A stretch of 64,000 bases of DNA from Trebonia sp963767685 (lineage in GTDB: Bacteria; Actinomycetota; Actinomycetes; Streptosporangiales; Streptosporangiaceae). Positions 26,154-34,326 of the stretch are shown here, piece by piece. Every line of letters begins with the position of its first letter. Position 1 is the first letter of the stretch. The notes beneath the pieces are model-generated. The model saw nothing but the letters and a program-made list of their open reading frames with translations, had not been told where the DNA came from and did no database searches. Location of the stretch: contig CAVYEZ010000015.1 of the NCBI GenBank assembly GCA_963767685.1, forward strand, positions 62,001-126,000, written 5' to 3'. Position numbers and translations under genes: made by a program.

Positions 26154-26182
26154 GGCACAAGGGTTCTCAGAAGCCTTGTGCC
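26154..26182. promoter_or_regulatory. 9-bp hairpin upstream of the MFS gene
   Basis: GGCACAAGG (26154-26162) pairs perfectly with CCTTGTGCC (26174-26182) across an 11-nt loop, 26 bp upstream of the MFS start. The arms resemble the CCTTGTGGCAC cores of the arrays at 12 and 33 kb, with one base missing, though this may be chance. A second dyad, GACC-GGTC, lies near 26217-26229. Confidence 0.45.
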
Positions 26183-26271
26183 GACCTCACATCCAGAGCG
26201 GTGCGCATGCCATTGACCATAACGGTCGTTGACCCGTCTGCCAAGCCTTTATCGACCTTTCCGGCGGCCGG

Positions 26272-26571
26272 CTAAAGCGAAGGTTCCGTCACCAGCGGAA
26301 TGCGGAACACCCGGCGCAGCGCCGCCCGCGCGGCGTGGTAACCGCACATGCCGTGCACGCCTGGACCCGGCGGAGTGGCGGAAGAGCACAGGTAGACGGA
26401 AGGGTTCGCGGTCGCGTAGGGGACCGGGACGGGCACCGGGCGCAGCAGCAGCCGCAGCCCGTCGCAGCGCCCGCCGTATACCCGCACGCGCACGCCGGCC
26501 TGCGCCAGGGTCACCGCCGCGGTCAGCCCGTTCGGCCCGGCACCCGCCACGATCGCGTCGACATCCGCCAC
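26272..26571 (-). pseudogene. internally deleted NAD(P)/FAD-dependent oxidoreductase (phytoene-desaturase-like)
   Basis: Only the two ends of a protein that normally has about 500 residues are present, in one frame. The N-terminus has the FAD dinucleotide motif (DAIVAGAGPNGLTAAVTLAQAG, then VRVRVYG). About 25 residues later comes the C-terminal FAD-binding signature VYLCSSATPPGPGVHGMCG and YHAARAALRRVF. Roughly 400 codons between are gone. GTG start at 26571. The product would lack the substrate domain and is probably non-functional. Confidence 0.75.
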
Positions 26572-26645
26572 GCGCGTGGCGGTACCCAGGTTGCCCCGCG
26601 TCAACCGGCCGCCCGCACGCCCGGCCGACGCGGCTCAGGCGGCGG

Positions 26646-26864
26646 TCAGCTCCCCTGCTCGTCGAGCCGGAAGCCGACCTTCAGCTTCACCTGGAAGTGA
26701 CACTGGTTGTTCTCCTCGATCCGGCCCCGGATGTCGCTGACCTCGAACCAGTCGAGGTTATGCAGGGTCTTCGAGGCGCGCCCGATGGCGCCCTTGATCG
26801 CATCGTCGATGCTCTCGCTGGACGAGCCGACGATCTCGCTGACGGAGTAGACGCTGTCGGACAC
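26646..26864 (-). CDS. dodecin (flavin-binding storage protein)
   Basis: 72 residues, the standard dodecin length. SDSVYSVSEIVGSSSESIDDAIKGAIGRASKTLHNLDWFEVSDIRGRI is the dodecin helix-strand pattern; W39 in the NLDWFEV stretch is the flavin-stacking tryptophan, and CHFQVKLKVGFRLDE closes the sheet. Twelve subunits bind FMN or riboflavin and buffer free flavin. GTG start with AAAGGGGA upstream; a longer in-frame extension has no ribosome site. Confidence 0.92.
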   Translation of the reverse strand: MSDSVYSVSEIVGSSSESIDDAIKGAIGRASKTLHNLDWFEVSDIRGRIEENNQCHFQVKLKVGFRLDEQGS

Positions 26865-27086
26865 CGCTGTCCCCTTTCGACGTCGCCTGGACGGCTGAGT
26901 TCCTTTCTTCCCCGCGAAACCCGAGTGGAACGTCCCCGCGACCTTCTCACCCACGAAACGCAGCGATTCGCTGCGGCAGCCAGCCGCCTCCGTTCGGGAA
27001 AAATGAAGAATGAACCAAAGAGATGATCCCGAACGGAGGCGGCGTTCCGTGGTTCCCCCGGCCTCTTGTCAGTGTCGTGATCGACG

Positions 27087-28136
27087 TCAGAAAACAATCA
27101 GCGGCTTGATGACGTCGTCGAGTTTCTGGTCAGAGACCTCGAAGGCGCGCTCCATGTCGTCGAAGTTGAACGTGTGCGTTGTCATCAGCGTCGGGTCGAC
27201 GCGCTTGGACTCAAGCACGCGCAGCAACCGCTCCATGCGGAGCCGCCCGCCGGGGCACAGGCCAGTCGCGATCGTCTTGTCGGCCATGCCGACGCCCCAC
27301 TCGACGCGCGGGATGTGGACGAACTCCCCTTCGCCGAAGTACCCGGTGTTAGACACCGTGCCGCCCGCCTTCGTCACCTTGACCGCGGTCTGGAACGTCA
27401 CGTCGGCGCCGAGGGCCTCGATCGCGGTGTCGACCCCGTCGCCCGCCGTCAGGTCGAGGATCCGGTCGACGACGTCCTCCTGCGTGAAGTCGACGATCTC
27501 GTCCGCGCCGTAAGTACGGGCGAGCTTCTGCCTGCCCGGCACCGATTCGACGCCGATGATGAGGGCCGCCCCGCGCAGCTTGGCGCCCGCGGTCGCCATG
27601 AGCCCCACCGGTCCCTGGGCCAGCACGGCGACGGTCCCGCCGATCGGGATGCCGCCCTTTTCCGCGCCCATGAACCCGGTGGAGAGCATGTCGGCGCAGT
27701 ACACCGCCATGTCGTCGGGGACGCTGTCCGGGATCTTCGCCATGTTGGCGTCGGCCTCGTTGACATGGAAGTACTCGGCGAACACCCCGTCCTTGGTGTT
27801 GGAGAACTTCCAGCCGCCGAGCGGCGCGCCGGACTGCGACGCGTATCCCGCCTGCGCGGCGGGGTGACCCCAGTCGGGGGTGATGGCGCCGACCAGGACG
27901 CGGTCGCCGGGCCGGAATACCTTGACCTCGCTGCCGACTTCGTGGACGACGCCGACCGCTTCGTGGCCGAGTGTCAGGTTCTCCCGCGGCCCGATGCCGC
28001 CGCCGACCGTGTGCGAGTCCGAGGTGCAGATCAGGGCTCTGGTCGTCTTGACGATGGCGTCGTTCGGCCCGGGACGCGGCACCGGCTTGTCCATGAAGCC
28101 GACGCGGCCGATTTCCTTCATCACAAAGGCTTTCAT
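27087..28136 (-). CDS. zinc-dependent alcohol dehydrogenase, secondary-ADH type
   Basis: 349 residues. MDR fold: catalytic zinc ligands C38-T-S-D-S-H region (LICTSDSHTV), GHEAVGVV, and the acidic ligand in the VPDDMAVYCADMLSTGFMG stretch; no structural-zinc cysteine cluster, as in Clostridium/Thermoanaerobacter secondary ADH. The nucleotide fold is VAVLAQGPVGLMATAGAKL. It should oxidise a secondary alcohol or reduce a ketone with NADP(H). ATG with GAGAGGAAG upstream; longer in-frame frames have no site. Confidence 0.92.
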   Translation of the reverse strand: MKAFVMKEIGRVGFMDKPVPRPGPNDAIVKTTRALICTSDSHTVGGGIGPRENLTLGHEAVGVVHEVGSEVKVFRPGDRVLVGAITPDWGHPAAQAGYASQSGAPLGGWKFSNTKDGVFAEYFHVNEADANMAKIPDSVPDDMAVYCADMLSTGFMGAEKGGIPIGGTVAVLAQGPVGLMATAGAKLRGAALIIGVESVPGRQKLARTYGADEIVDFTQEDVVDRILDLTAGDGVDTAIEALGADVTFQTAVKVTKAGGTVSNTGYFGEGEFVHIPRVEWGVGMADKTIATGLCPGGRLRMERLLRVLESKRVDPTLMTTHTFNFDDMERAFEVSDQKLDDVIKPLIVF

Positions 28137-28303
28137 CGTTCTTCCTCTCGCTGGGAAGCGCCCTGAGGCGAGCCACGACGGGTCCGAGTTCACCAGAGCC
28201 TGGCCGGCCGTGCCTCACCCGGCGCGGGTGAGGCGGCGGCGGCTCGGCCCTGGTTACGGTGCGGACGACCGAAGTTCAGCGAACGAGCGCGAACGGAACT
28301 GTC

Positions 28304-30145
28304 ATGCTCGAGCCTGATCCTTCCTTCCGGCCCGTCCGCACCAGGGACGGCTACCCGGCGCTAGAAGACCTCGGCCTGATCGGCGACGGGTCCACGGTGG
28401 CCCTGGTCGGCCTCGACGGCCGCATCGGCTGGCTGTGCCTGCCCCGCTTCGACTCTGACCCGCTGCTGTGCGGCCTGCTCGACCGGGAACGCGGCGGCCA
28501 CTTCGGCGTCACCCCGGAGGGCCTGACGGAGGCTCGGCAGCGTTACCAGCCGGACACCGGGGTGCTGGTCACCGAGCTGCGCACGGCCACTGGCGTGGTC
28601 CGGGTCACCGACGCGCTGGCGCTGCGGCCGGGCGCCGACCTGACCGATGACCTGCCGGCAGGCCGGGGCGAACTGGTCCGGTCGGCGGTGGTGCTGGACG
28701 GGAACGTCCGGCTGAAGGTCGACCTGGCGCCGCGGGGCGGCGCCGAGTCCCGGCCCGCCGCCGGCGGCCTGCTCGTCATCCCGGCGCGCCGGCCGGACCT
28801 GCGGCTACACCTGCGGTCCAGCCGCCCGCTCGACGGCCTGCACGCCGCGTTCGACCTGGCCCAGGGCGAGTCGCTCGACCTCGTGCTGTCGTGGGGGCGC
28901 ACGCACCGCCACCACCGCTTCGACGCGGCGGCGATGCTGGAGGCCACGGTGGCGGCGTGGCGCCGGTGGATGACCCGCTTCCGCTACGACGGCCCCGCCG
29001 AGCCGCTGGTCCGCCGGGCCGCGATCACGCTGAAGCTCTGCGACCACTGGGTCAACGGCTCGCTGGTCGCCGCGCCGACGTCGTCCCTGCCCGCGCCGGT
29101 CGGCGGGGTGCGGAACTGGGACTACCGCTACACCTGGGTCAGGGACGCGGCCTACACCGTGTTCGCCATGCGCCGGATCGGGTTCGCCGACGAGGCCGAC
29201 GCGTTCCTCGGCTGGATCATGGACGCCTTCGAGCAGAGCCGGCAGCCGCGCATCATGTACGACCTTGACGGCGGCCCGGTGCCGGACGAGTGGGCGGATC
29301 CGGGGCTCGAAGGCTACCGCCGCTCCGCCCCGGTGCGATGGGGGAACGGCGCGGCCGACCAGCGCCAGCACGACGTGTACGGCGAGGTCCTGGACTGCGC
29401 CGACCAGTGGGCCCGCGGCGGCGGGGAGATCGACCGGTCGCTCTGGGCGGGCCTGTCCGCGCTGGCCGACACCGCCGGGCAGGCCTGGCGGCAGCCGGAC
29501 CAGGGCATCTGGGAGGTGCGCAGCGAGGGCCGGGTGTTCACCTACTCGGCGGCGATGTGCCAGGTCGCGCTGGACCGGGCGGCGGCGATCAGCGAGCGGC
29601 TCGGCCTGCCCGGGCCGGTTTCCGGCTGGCGGGCCGCCGCGGACAAGCTGCGCCAGCTCATCGTCGACCAGTCCTGGGATGAGGACACCCAGACGCTGAG
29701 CGAGCACCTGGACGGCGGCGGCGGCCTGGACGCCAGCCTGCTGGCCCTGCCGCTGCGCCAGGTGCTTCCCGCCGACCACCCGCGCATGGCGGCCACCACC
29801 GCGGCGGTGGCCGAGCGCCTGTCGGCCGGCGGCGGCTTGCTCTACCGCTACCTGCACGGTGACTCGCCGGACGGCATCGCCGGCGATGAGGGCGCGTTCG
29901 TGCTGTGCAGCTTCTGGCTGGTGGACAACCTGGCCATGCAGGGCAAGCTCGACGAGGCGGCCGAGTTGTACGCCTCGCTGTGCGGCCGGGCCAGCCCGCT
30001 TGGCCTGCTGTCCGAGCAAATCGACCCGACGACGGGCGAGTTCGTCGGCAACTTCCCGCAGGCGTTCAGCCACATCGGGATCATCGCCAGCGGCGTGACG
30101 CTCGCCCGGGCCGAGGCGGCGATCCGGGGGAAGGAGCCGGCATGA
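28304..30145 (+). CDS. glycoside hydrolase family 15 protein (glucoamylase/trehalase-like)
   Basis: About 613 residues. N-terminal beta-sandwich (YPALEDLGLIGDGSTVALVGLDGRIGWLCLPRFDS), then the alpha/alpha barrel: AAPTSSLPAPVGGVRNWDYRYTWVRDAAYTVFA and GEVLDCADQW, and the late segment GDEGAFVLCSFWLVDNLAMQGKLDEA with the second catalytic glutamate region (SEQIDPTTGEFVGNFPQAFSHIG). No signal peptide, so intracellular. It likely releases glucose from trehalose or maltodextrin. The stop overlaps the G6PD start, coupling glucose release to the pentose-phosphate route. A GTG start at 28259 is also possible. Confidence 0.9.
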   Translation: MLEPDPSFRPVRTRDGYPALEDLGLIGDGSTVALVGLDGRIGWLCLPRFDSDPLLCGLLDRERGGHFGVTPEGLTEARQRYQPDTGVLVTELRTATGVVRVTDALALRPGADLTDDLPAGRGELVRSAVVLDGNVRLKVDLAPRGGAESRPAAGGLLVIPARRPDLRLHLRSSRPLDGLHAAFDLAQGESLDLVLSWGRTHRHHRFDAAAMLEATVAAWRRWMTRFRYDGPAEPLVRRAAITLKLCDHWVNGSLVAAPTSSLPAPVGGVRNWDYRYTWVRDAAYTVFAMRRIGFADEADAFLGWIMDAFEQSRQPRIMYDLDGGPVPDEWADPGLEGYRRSAPVRWGNGAADQRQHDVYGEVLDCADQWARGGGEIDRSLWAGLSALADTAGQAWRQPDQGIWEVRSEGRVFTYSAAMCQVALDRAAAISERLGLPGPVSGWRAAADKLRQLIVDQSWDEDTQTLSEHLDGGGGLDASLLALPLRQVLPADHPRMAATTAAVAERLSAGGGLLYRYLHGDSPDGIAGDEGAFVLCSFWLVDNLAMQGKLDEAAELYASLCGRASPLGLLSEQIDPTTGEFVGNFPQAFSHIGIIASGVTLARAEAAIRGKEPA

Positions 30146-31500
30146 TCCACCGACTGGTGATCTTCGGCGCGACCGGTGACCTCACCGCGCGCTACCTGCT
30201 GCCCGGGCTCGCCGCGCTGCGGGCCGCAGGGGACCTCGGCGATGACTTCCGCCTGGTCGGGGCCAGCCAGGAGGGCTGGAGCAGCGCGGAGTTTCAACGG
30301 TGGGCGGCCGCCGGGCTCGAACGGCACGCCGGGCACCTGCCGGCCGCCGCCCGGCAGGCGGTCGTGGCCGCGTCGAGCTACCACCAGGCGGACGTTACCG
30401 ATCCGGCCAGCGTCGCCGCGGTCATCGCGGGCGACGGGCCGGTCGCCGCCTACCTGGCGCTCCCGCCGCGCATCTTCCCCGCCGCGGTGTCCGCGCTCGG
30501 CGCCGCCGGCCTGCCCGCGGGCAGCCGGATCGTGCTTGAGAAGCCGTTCGGCGAGGACCTGGACAGCGCGGTCGAGCTGAACCGCCTCCTCGCCGGGGTC
30601 GTGTCCGAGCAGGCGGTGTTCCGCGTGGACCACTTCCTCGCCATGACGACCGTGCAGAACCTGCTCGGCACGCGGCTGGCCAACCGGGTGCTCGAGCCAA
30701 TATGGAATTCCGCGCACATCGAAGGGGTGGACATCGTCTGGGACGAGTCGCTCACCCTGGAGGGGCGGGCGGGCTACTACGACGGGGCCGGCGCGCTCAA
30801 GGACATGCTGCAGAACCACCTGCTGCAGCTGCTCTGCCTGGTGGCGATGGAGCCGCCGCTCAGCCTCGGCGAACGTGACCTGCGCGACCGCAAGATGGAC
30901 GTGCTCCGCTCGGTGCGCCCGCTGACCGACGAGCAGGTGGCGCGGCGCACCCGCCGCGGCCGCTACCTGGCCGGGCGGATCGGCGACCGCCAGGTCCCGG
31001 CGTACGCGGACGAGGCGGGCGTGGACCCGGCCCGCCGCACGGAGACCTTCGCGGAGGTAGAGCTTGAGCTGGATAACTGGCGCTGGCCCGGCACGGTCTT
31101 CCGGCTGCGGACCGGCAAGGCGCTGCGGCGGGACCGCAAGGAGGTGGCCATCCGCTTCCGCCCGGTGCCGCACATGCCCTTCGACCGCAGCGACGAGGCC
31201 CGACCCAACGTCATGCGGTTCGGGCTCGACCCGGAGACGCTGACCCTGGAGCTGACCGGCACGGGAGCGCGCGCCAGCACGCTCGCCCCGCTGACGCTGG
31301 CCTCCCGGCTCGAACCGCCGGCCCTGCCCGCCTACGGCCGGCTGCTGCTCGACGTGCTCACCGGGAACGGCGCCTTGTCCATCCGCGGCGACGAGGCCGA
31401 AGAGTCCTGGCGCGTCCTCACGCCCGTGCTTTCCGCCTGGTCCAAGGACCTCGTCCCGCTGCAGGAGTACCCGGCGGGCTCGGACGGCCCCGGCCGCTAG
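30142..31500 (+). CDS. zwf: glucose-6-phosphate 1-dehydrogenase paralog
   Basis: 452 residues. NADP loop VIFGATGDLTARYLLPGLAAL; RIVLEKPFGEDLDSA; catalytic region FRVDHFLAMTTVQNLLGTRLANRVLEPIWN; DMLQNHLLQLLCLVAMEPP. The usual substrate motif DHYLGKE reads DHFLAMT, so the lysine that contacts the sugar phosphate is lost. The protein is also about 50 residues shorter than Zwf. It may use another sugar or have altered activity. Its ATG overlaps the GH15 stop. Confidence 0.85.
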   Translation: MIHRLVIFGATGDLTARYLLPGLAALRAAGDLGDDFRLVGASQEGWSSAEFQRWAAAGLERHAGHLPAAARQAVVAASSYHQADVTDPASVAAVIAGDGPVAAYLALPPRIFPAAVSALGAAGLPAGSRIVLEKPFGEDLDSAVELNRLLAGVVSEQAVFRVDHFLAMTTVQNLLGTRLANRVLEPIWNSAHIEGVDIVWDESLTLEGRAGYYDGAGALKDMLQNHLLQLLCLVAMEPPLSLGERDLRDRKMDVLRSVRPLTDEQVARRTRRGRYLAGRIGDRQVPAYADEAGVDPARRTETFAEVELELDNWRWPGTVFRLRTGKALRRDRKEVAIRFRPVPHMPFDRSDEARPNVMRFGLDPETLTLELTGTGARASTLAPLTLASRLEPPALPAYGRLLLDVLTGNGALSIRGDEAEESWRVLTPVLSAWSKDLVPLQEYPAGSDGPGR

Positions 31501-31544
31501 TCCGTGAGTCGTCCGTGAGTCGTCCGTGAGTCGTCCGTCAGTCG
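31501..31544. repeat. four-copy 11-bp tandem repeat at a convergent gene end
   Basis: TCCGTGAGTCG is repeated three times (31501-31533), and a fourth copy, TCCGTCAGTCG, follows to 31544. It starts right after the G6PD stop codon and includes the stop codon region of the ferredoxin gene on the other strand. Such units expand and contract by slippage. Confidence 0.85.
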
Positions 31545-31762
31545 TCAAGCGGCACGGGCTCGCCGGTACCGGCGTCGGCCAGCCGGATCGCCTCGACCGG
31601 ACAGGACATCGCGGCGTCCCTGACCTGGTCGTCGGGTTCGGTCAGCGCCAGCACCGGGCGGGAGTGCTGTTCCTCGTCGAACCGGAACCGGCCGGGCGCG
31701 GTGCCTTGGCACACGCCGGAGCCGATGCACCGCCCGGCGTCGACCGTCACCCGCCAGCTCAT
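31538..31762 (-). CDS. ferredoxin, [3Fe-4S]/[4Fe-4S] single-cluster type
   Basis: 74 residues. VDAGRCIGSGVCQGTAPGRF gives the first cluster cysteines with one position (Gly/Ser) replaced, the pattern of 3Fe-4S ferredoxins, and AAMSCPVEAIRLAD gives the last. It passes electrons from a ferredoxin reductase to the P450 encoded immediately upstream. Its ATG overlaps the P450 stop by 4 bp. The stop codon lies in an 11-bp tandem repeat. Confidence 0.93.
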   Translation of the reverse strand: MSWRVTVDAGRCIGSGVCQGTAPGRFRFDEEQHSRPVLALTEPDDQVRDAAMSCPVEAIRLADAGTGEPVPLDD

Positions 31763-32976
31763 GCGTCGTCCCAGGTGACGGGCAGCTCGCGCATGCTGGC
31801 GATGGCGTGCCCGGCACGGAACTCGAGCGCGGACATTGGCACGGTCATCCGCAGTCCCGGCAGCCGCGTCAGCAGCCCGTGCAACGCTTCCCGCAGTTCC
31901 ATCCGGGCCAGCTGGGCGCCGAGGCAGTGATGGGCGCCCGCGCCGAAGCCCAGGTGGGTCTTGGGCACGCGCCCCACGTCAAGCCGGTCAGGATCGGCGA
32001 ACGCCGCGGGGTCCCGGTTGGCGACGTTGAACGACGGCAGCACGGTTTCCCCGGCCGGGATCGTGACCCCGCCGAGGCACACCTCTTCCCTGGTGATCCT
32101 GGCCAGCGGTATGAATCCGCTGCCGCTGATGATCACGTACCGCACGAGTTCCTCGACGGCCGCGGGGATGCGGCCGGGGTCGGCGCGCAGCCGGGCGAGC
32201 TCGTCCGGGTACTGGCAGAGCGCCACGAACGACATGTTGATCGAGTTGGCGGTGGTCTCGTGGCCGGCACCGAGCAGCCCGACGCCGAACTTGACCAGTT
32301 CGACCTCGCTGAGCTTGCCGGCCGCGTCGCGGGCGTCGATGAGCACGCTGATCAGGTCGTCCGCGGGCGCCTGGCGCTTGCTCGCGATCAGCTCCGCTAT
32401 GTAGTCGCCCATGGCCGCGTACGCCGCGGTGATGTCATCCCGTGACCGGCTCCAGTCGCCGAATATCACGTTCGACCACGCGTGGAAACGGTCCACGTCC
32501 GCGATCGGCACGCCGAGCAGCGCGCAGATCACGCTGGCCGGCACCATCAGCGAGAACGAGCGCGAAAGGTCCACCGGCCGCGGCCCGGCCCGCATCGCGT
32601 CGATCAGGTCGTCGACGATCCGCGTGACCTGCGGCCGCAGGGCCTGCATGCGCTTCTCGGTGAACGCGCCCGCCACCAGCTTGCGCAGCCGGGTGTGCTC
32701 CGGCGGGTCCATGGCGACGATGCCGTCGGCGAGCGTCGCTTCCACGCCGTACACCTCGCGCCCGGGGGCGAAGACAAGCGCGCGGGAGTAACGCTGGTCA
32801 ATCATCACTTCCCGCGTCTCATTAAAGCCGGTGACCAGCCACGCCGTGGAATCGTCCGGCAGCCGGACCCGGTTGACCGGGCCTTTCGCCATCAGTTCCC
32901 GCACTTCCGGTCCGGGATCGTAGGGCACGGGGGAGGGTGGGAATGGATACCGCGGAGCCTCGGACTGGGCCGACAT
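31759..32976 (-). CDS. cytochrome P450 monooxygenase
   Basis: 405 residues, soluble bacterial class I. Heme ligand C351 in FGAGAHHCLGAQLARMEL; I-helix GAGHETTANS; ExxR motif in VEELVRYV; C-helix DPPEHTRLRKLVAGAF. Resembles CYP105/107-like actinomycete hydroxylases. It works with the ferredoxin encoded directly downstream. ATG preceded by GGAGG-type sequence. A 6-3-6 palindrome (ATTTCC...GGAAAT at 33096-33110) lies 120 bp upstream. Substrate unknown. Confidence 0.94.
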   Translation of the reverse strand: MSAQSEAPRYPFPPSPVPYDPGPEVRELMAKGPVNRVRLPDDSTAWLVTGFNETREVMIDQRYSRALVFAPGREVYGVEATLADGIVAMDPPEHTRLRKLVAGAFTEKRMQALRPQVTRIVDDLIDAMRAGPRPVDLSRSFSLMVPASVICALLGVPIADVDRFHAWSNVIFGDWSRSRDDITAAYAAMGDYIAELIASKRQAPADDLISVLIDARDAAGKLSEVELVKFGVGLLGAGHETTANSINMSFVALCQYPDELARLRADPGRIPAAVEELVRYVIISGSGFIPLARITREEVCLGGVTIPAGETVLPSFNVANRDPAAFADPDRLDVGRVPKTHLGFGAGAHHCLGAQLARMELREALHGLLTRLPGLRMTVPMSALEFRAGHAIASMRELPVTWDDA

Positions 32977-33301
32977 GTGCGCAAACCTCCGTATGCCGCT
33001 TTTACTCCGTATTCGACCCTACCGGTACCCCATTTCACCGACTACCCCGAAATCATGATCAATTTCGCGGCAAGAGAATTTCGCACGGAAGGACGATTTC
33101 CCGGGGAAATGGCCGGTCCGCCGAGAAAAGCAATCGATTCGGCCAGGGATCAAGGGCGCTGCCCCGCGCCCGCGGAGCGCGGCATCCGCCAACCGGTGCC
33201 GTCGAATAGCATCGGCCCCGTCAGTCACTTTCGTCCACAACGCATGCGCGCCGGCAGTACCGCTAACTCCCTGATCTCCGCGCCGCGCCCGCGCCCGTGA
33301 G

Positions 33302-33348
33302 GATTGTGTGAGTTTTGGACGTCGACGACGCTCAAAACTCACACAATC
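33302..33348. repeat. dispersed hairpin element, copy 2
   Basis: Arms GATTGTGTGAGTTTTG (33302-33317) and CAAAACTCACACAATC (33333-33348) pair perfectly over 16 bp around a 15-nt loop. Same arms and same loop length as copy 1 at 11801-11843, although the loop sequence differs. That points to pairing, not primary sequence, as the conserved trait. It lies between the P450 promoter and the end of the TetR gene. Confidence 0.85.
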
Positions 33349-33362
33349 ATGAAATGTATTGT

Positions 33363-33439
33363 CCTTGTGGCACCCACGCCCCAAGTTTATTGGCCCTACG
33401 GCACCCGGGTGAGCGCCGAGTTCTGGCCTTGTGGGCCAC
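33363..33439. repeat. phased array of CCTTGTGGCAC cores, locus 2
   Basis: Cores CCTTGTGGCAC at 33363, CCCTACGGCAC at 33394 and CCTTGTGGGCCAC at 33427; steps 31 and 33 bp. The long GGGCCAC variant also occurs in locus 1, at its first core. The array begins 14 bp after the hairpin and ends 41 bp before the TetR stop codon. Confidence 0.7.
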
Positions 33440-33480
33440 GCGGAGGCCACGCGGACGGAATGCCGGGCGACGCGCGAATC

Positions 33481-34218
33481 CTACTCGTCGGGGAAAAGCG
33501 CGGCGCTGAGCGTGCCGCGGACCCAGGATTCGAGGTCGTCGTAGCTGTAGCCGGCCTGGCGCACCAGCTGGTGGTGGGTCTCCGGGCTGGCGATCGCCCA
33601 GGCGGTGTCGGCGGCGAGGGCGGGGGAGAGGCCGGGGCGCAGCGCGGCGTCCGGGATCCGCGCGAGCAGGGCGTGGAAGGCGTCGCGGCGCATCTCGCTG
33701 AGCCGCTGCCAGTCGGCGGCGATGTCGGGATCAGTGGCGGCGGCGTCCCGGTAAGTCTGCCAGCCGACCGCCGAGCGCTCGGCGAGCAGCCGGTACTGAC
33801 GGGCAAGGTGCGCCAGCAGGCGGCGGGGATCGGCGCCGTCCTGCGGGCGGAGGGCGGCGGTGATGACCTCGGGCGGCTTCCCCGGCGTTAGCGCGGCCTC
33901 GTCGTCGCCGGTCACGGCCCTCTGCAGGACCGCCTCAAGCAGGTTCCGCTTGTTGCCCCAGTCGTTGTACAGGCTCTGCACCGAGACGCCGGCCCGGCTG
34001 GCGATGCGGCTCACGGTGGCTGCCGCGTAGCCGCGCTCGGCGAACTCGGCCGCCGCCGCCGCGAGCAGCCGCCGCCGGGTCTCGCGCCTGGTGACCTCGC
34101 CCGCCTCCCGCTGCCTGCTGACCCGCCGCGTCCCGGCCTGCTCGGCCTGCTCGGCCCGCGCGGTCGCCGGCTGGCGCGGCCGACTCGTCCTGGTGGCGGT
34201 CTTGTCTGGGCTGGTCAT
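33481..34218 (-). CDS. TetR-family transcriptional regulator
   Basis: 245 residues with a basic, Ala/Gln-rich N-terminal extension of about 45. HTH: RRRLLAAAAAEFAERGYAAATVSRIASRAGVSVQSLYNDWGNKRNLLEAV. The ligand domain (ADPRRLLAHLARQYRLLAERSAVGWQTY) is of the TetR_C type found with exporters. It is divergent from the MFS gene at 34327, and three 21-bp-spaced repeats lie between the two. It probably represses both genes. Confidence 0.92.
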   Translation of the reverse strand: MTSPDKTATRTSRPRQPATARAEQAEQAGTRRVSRQREAGEVTRRETRRRLLAAAAAEFAERGYAAATVSRIASRAGVSVQSLYNDWGNKRNLLEAVLQRAVTGDDEAALTPGKPPEVITAALRPQDGADPRRLLAHLARQYRLLAERSAVGWQTYRDAAATDPDIAADWQRLSEMRRDAFHALLARIPDAALRPGLSPALAADTAWAIASPETHHQLVRQAGYSYDDLESWVRGTLSAALFPDE

Positions 34219-34246
34219 GCGGCCATGCTACTACGTTCTTGACCGA

Positions 34247-34299
34247 CATTCCAAAGCTATTGACTCTCATTCAAAAGATTTGTAATGTCATTCTAAAGC
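34247..34299. promoter_or_regulatory. three iterons spaced exactly 21 bp between TetR and MFS genes
   Basis: CATTCCAAAGC (34247), CATTCAAAAGA (34268) and CATTCTAAAGC (34289) share CATTCxAAAG in the same direction, with starts 21 bp apart, two helical turns. They cover most of the short divergent gap, in an AT-rich stretch. This fits cooperative binding of the TetR protein on one face of the DNA. Confidence 0.65.
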
Positions 34300-34326
34300 A
34301 AAGAACCGAAAGCTTGGGAGCAAGCG

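Larger units (their letters stand above)
32977..33480. other. gene-free 504 bp between P450 and TetR genes
   Basis: The P450 promoter is expected at the left end. It holds a perfect 15-bp palindrome at 33096-33110 (ATTTCC-CGG-GGAAAT), the second hairpin element (33302-33348) and the second phased core array (33363-33439). The A/T content from 33000 to 33120 is above the local average. I see no gene. Confidence 0.6.
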
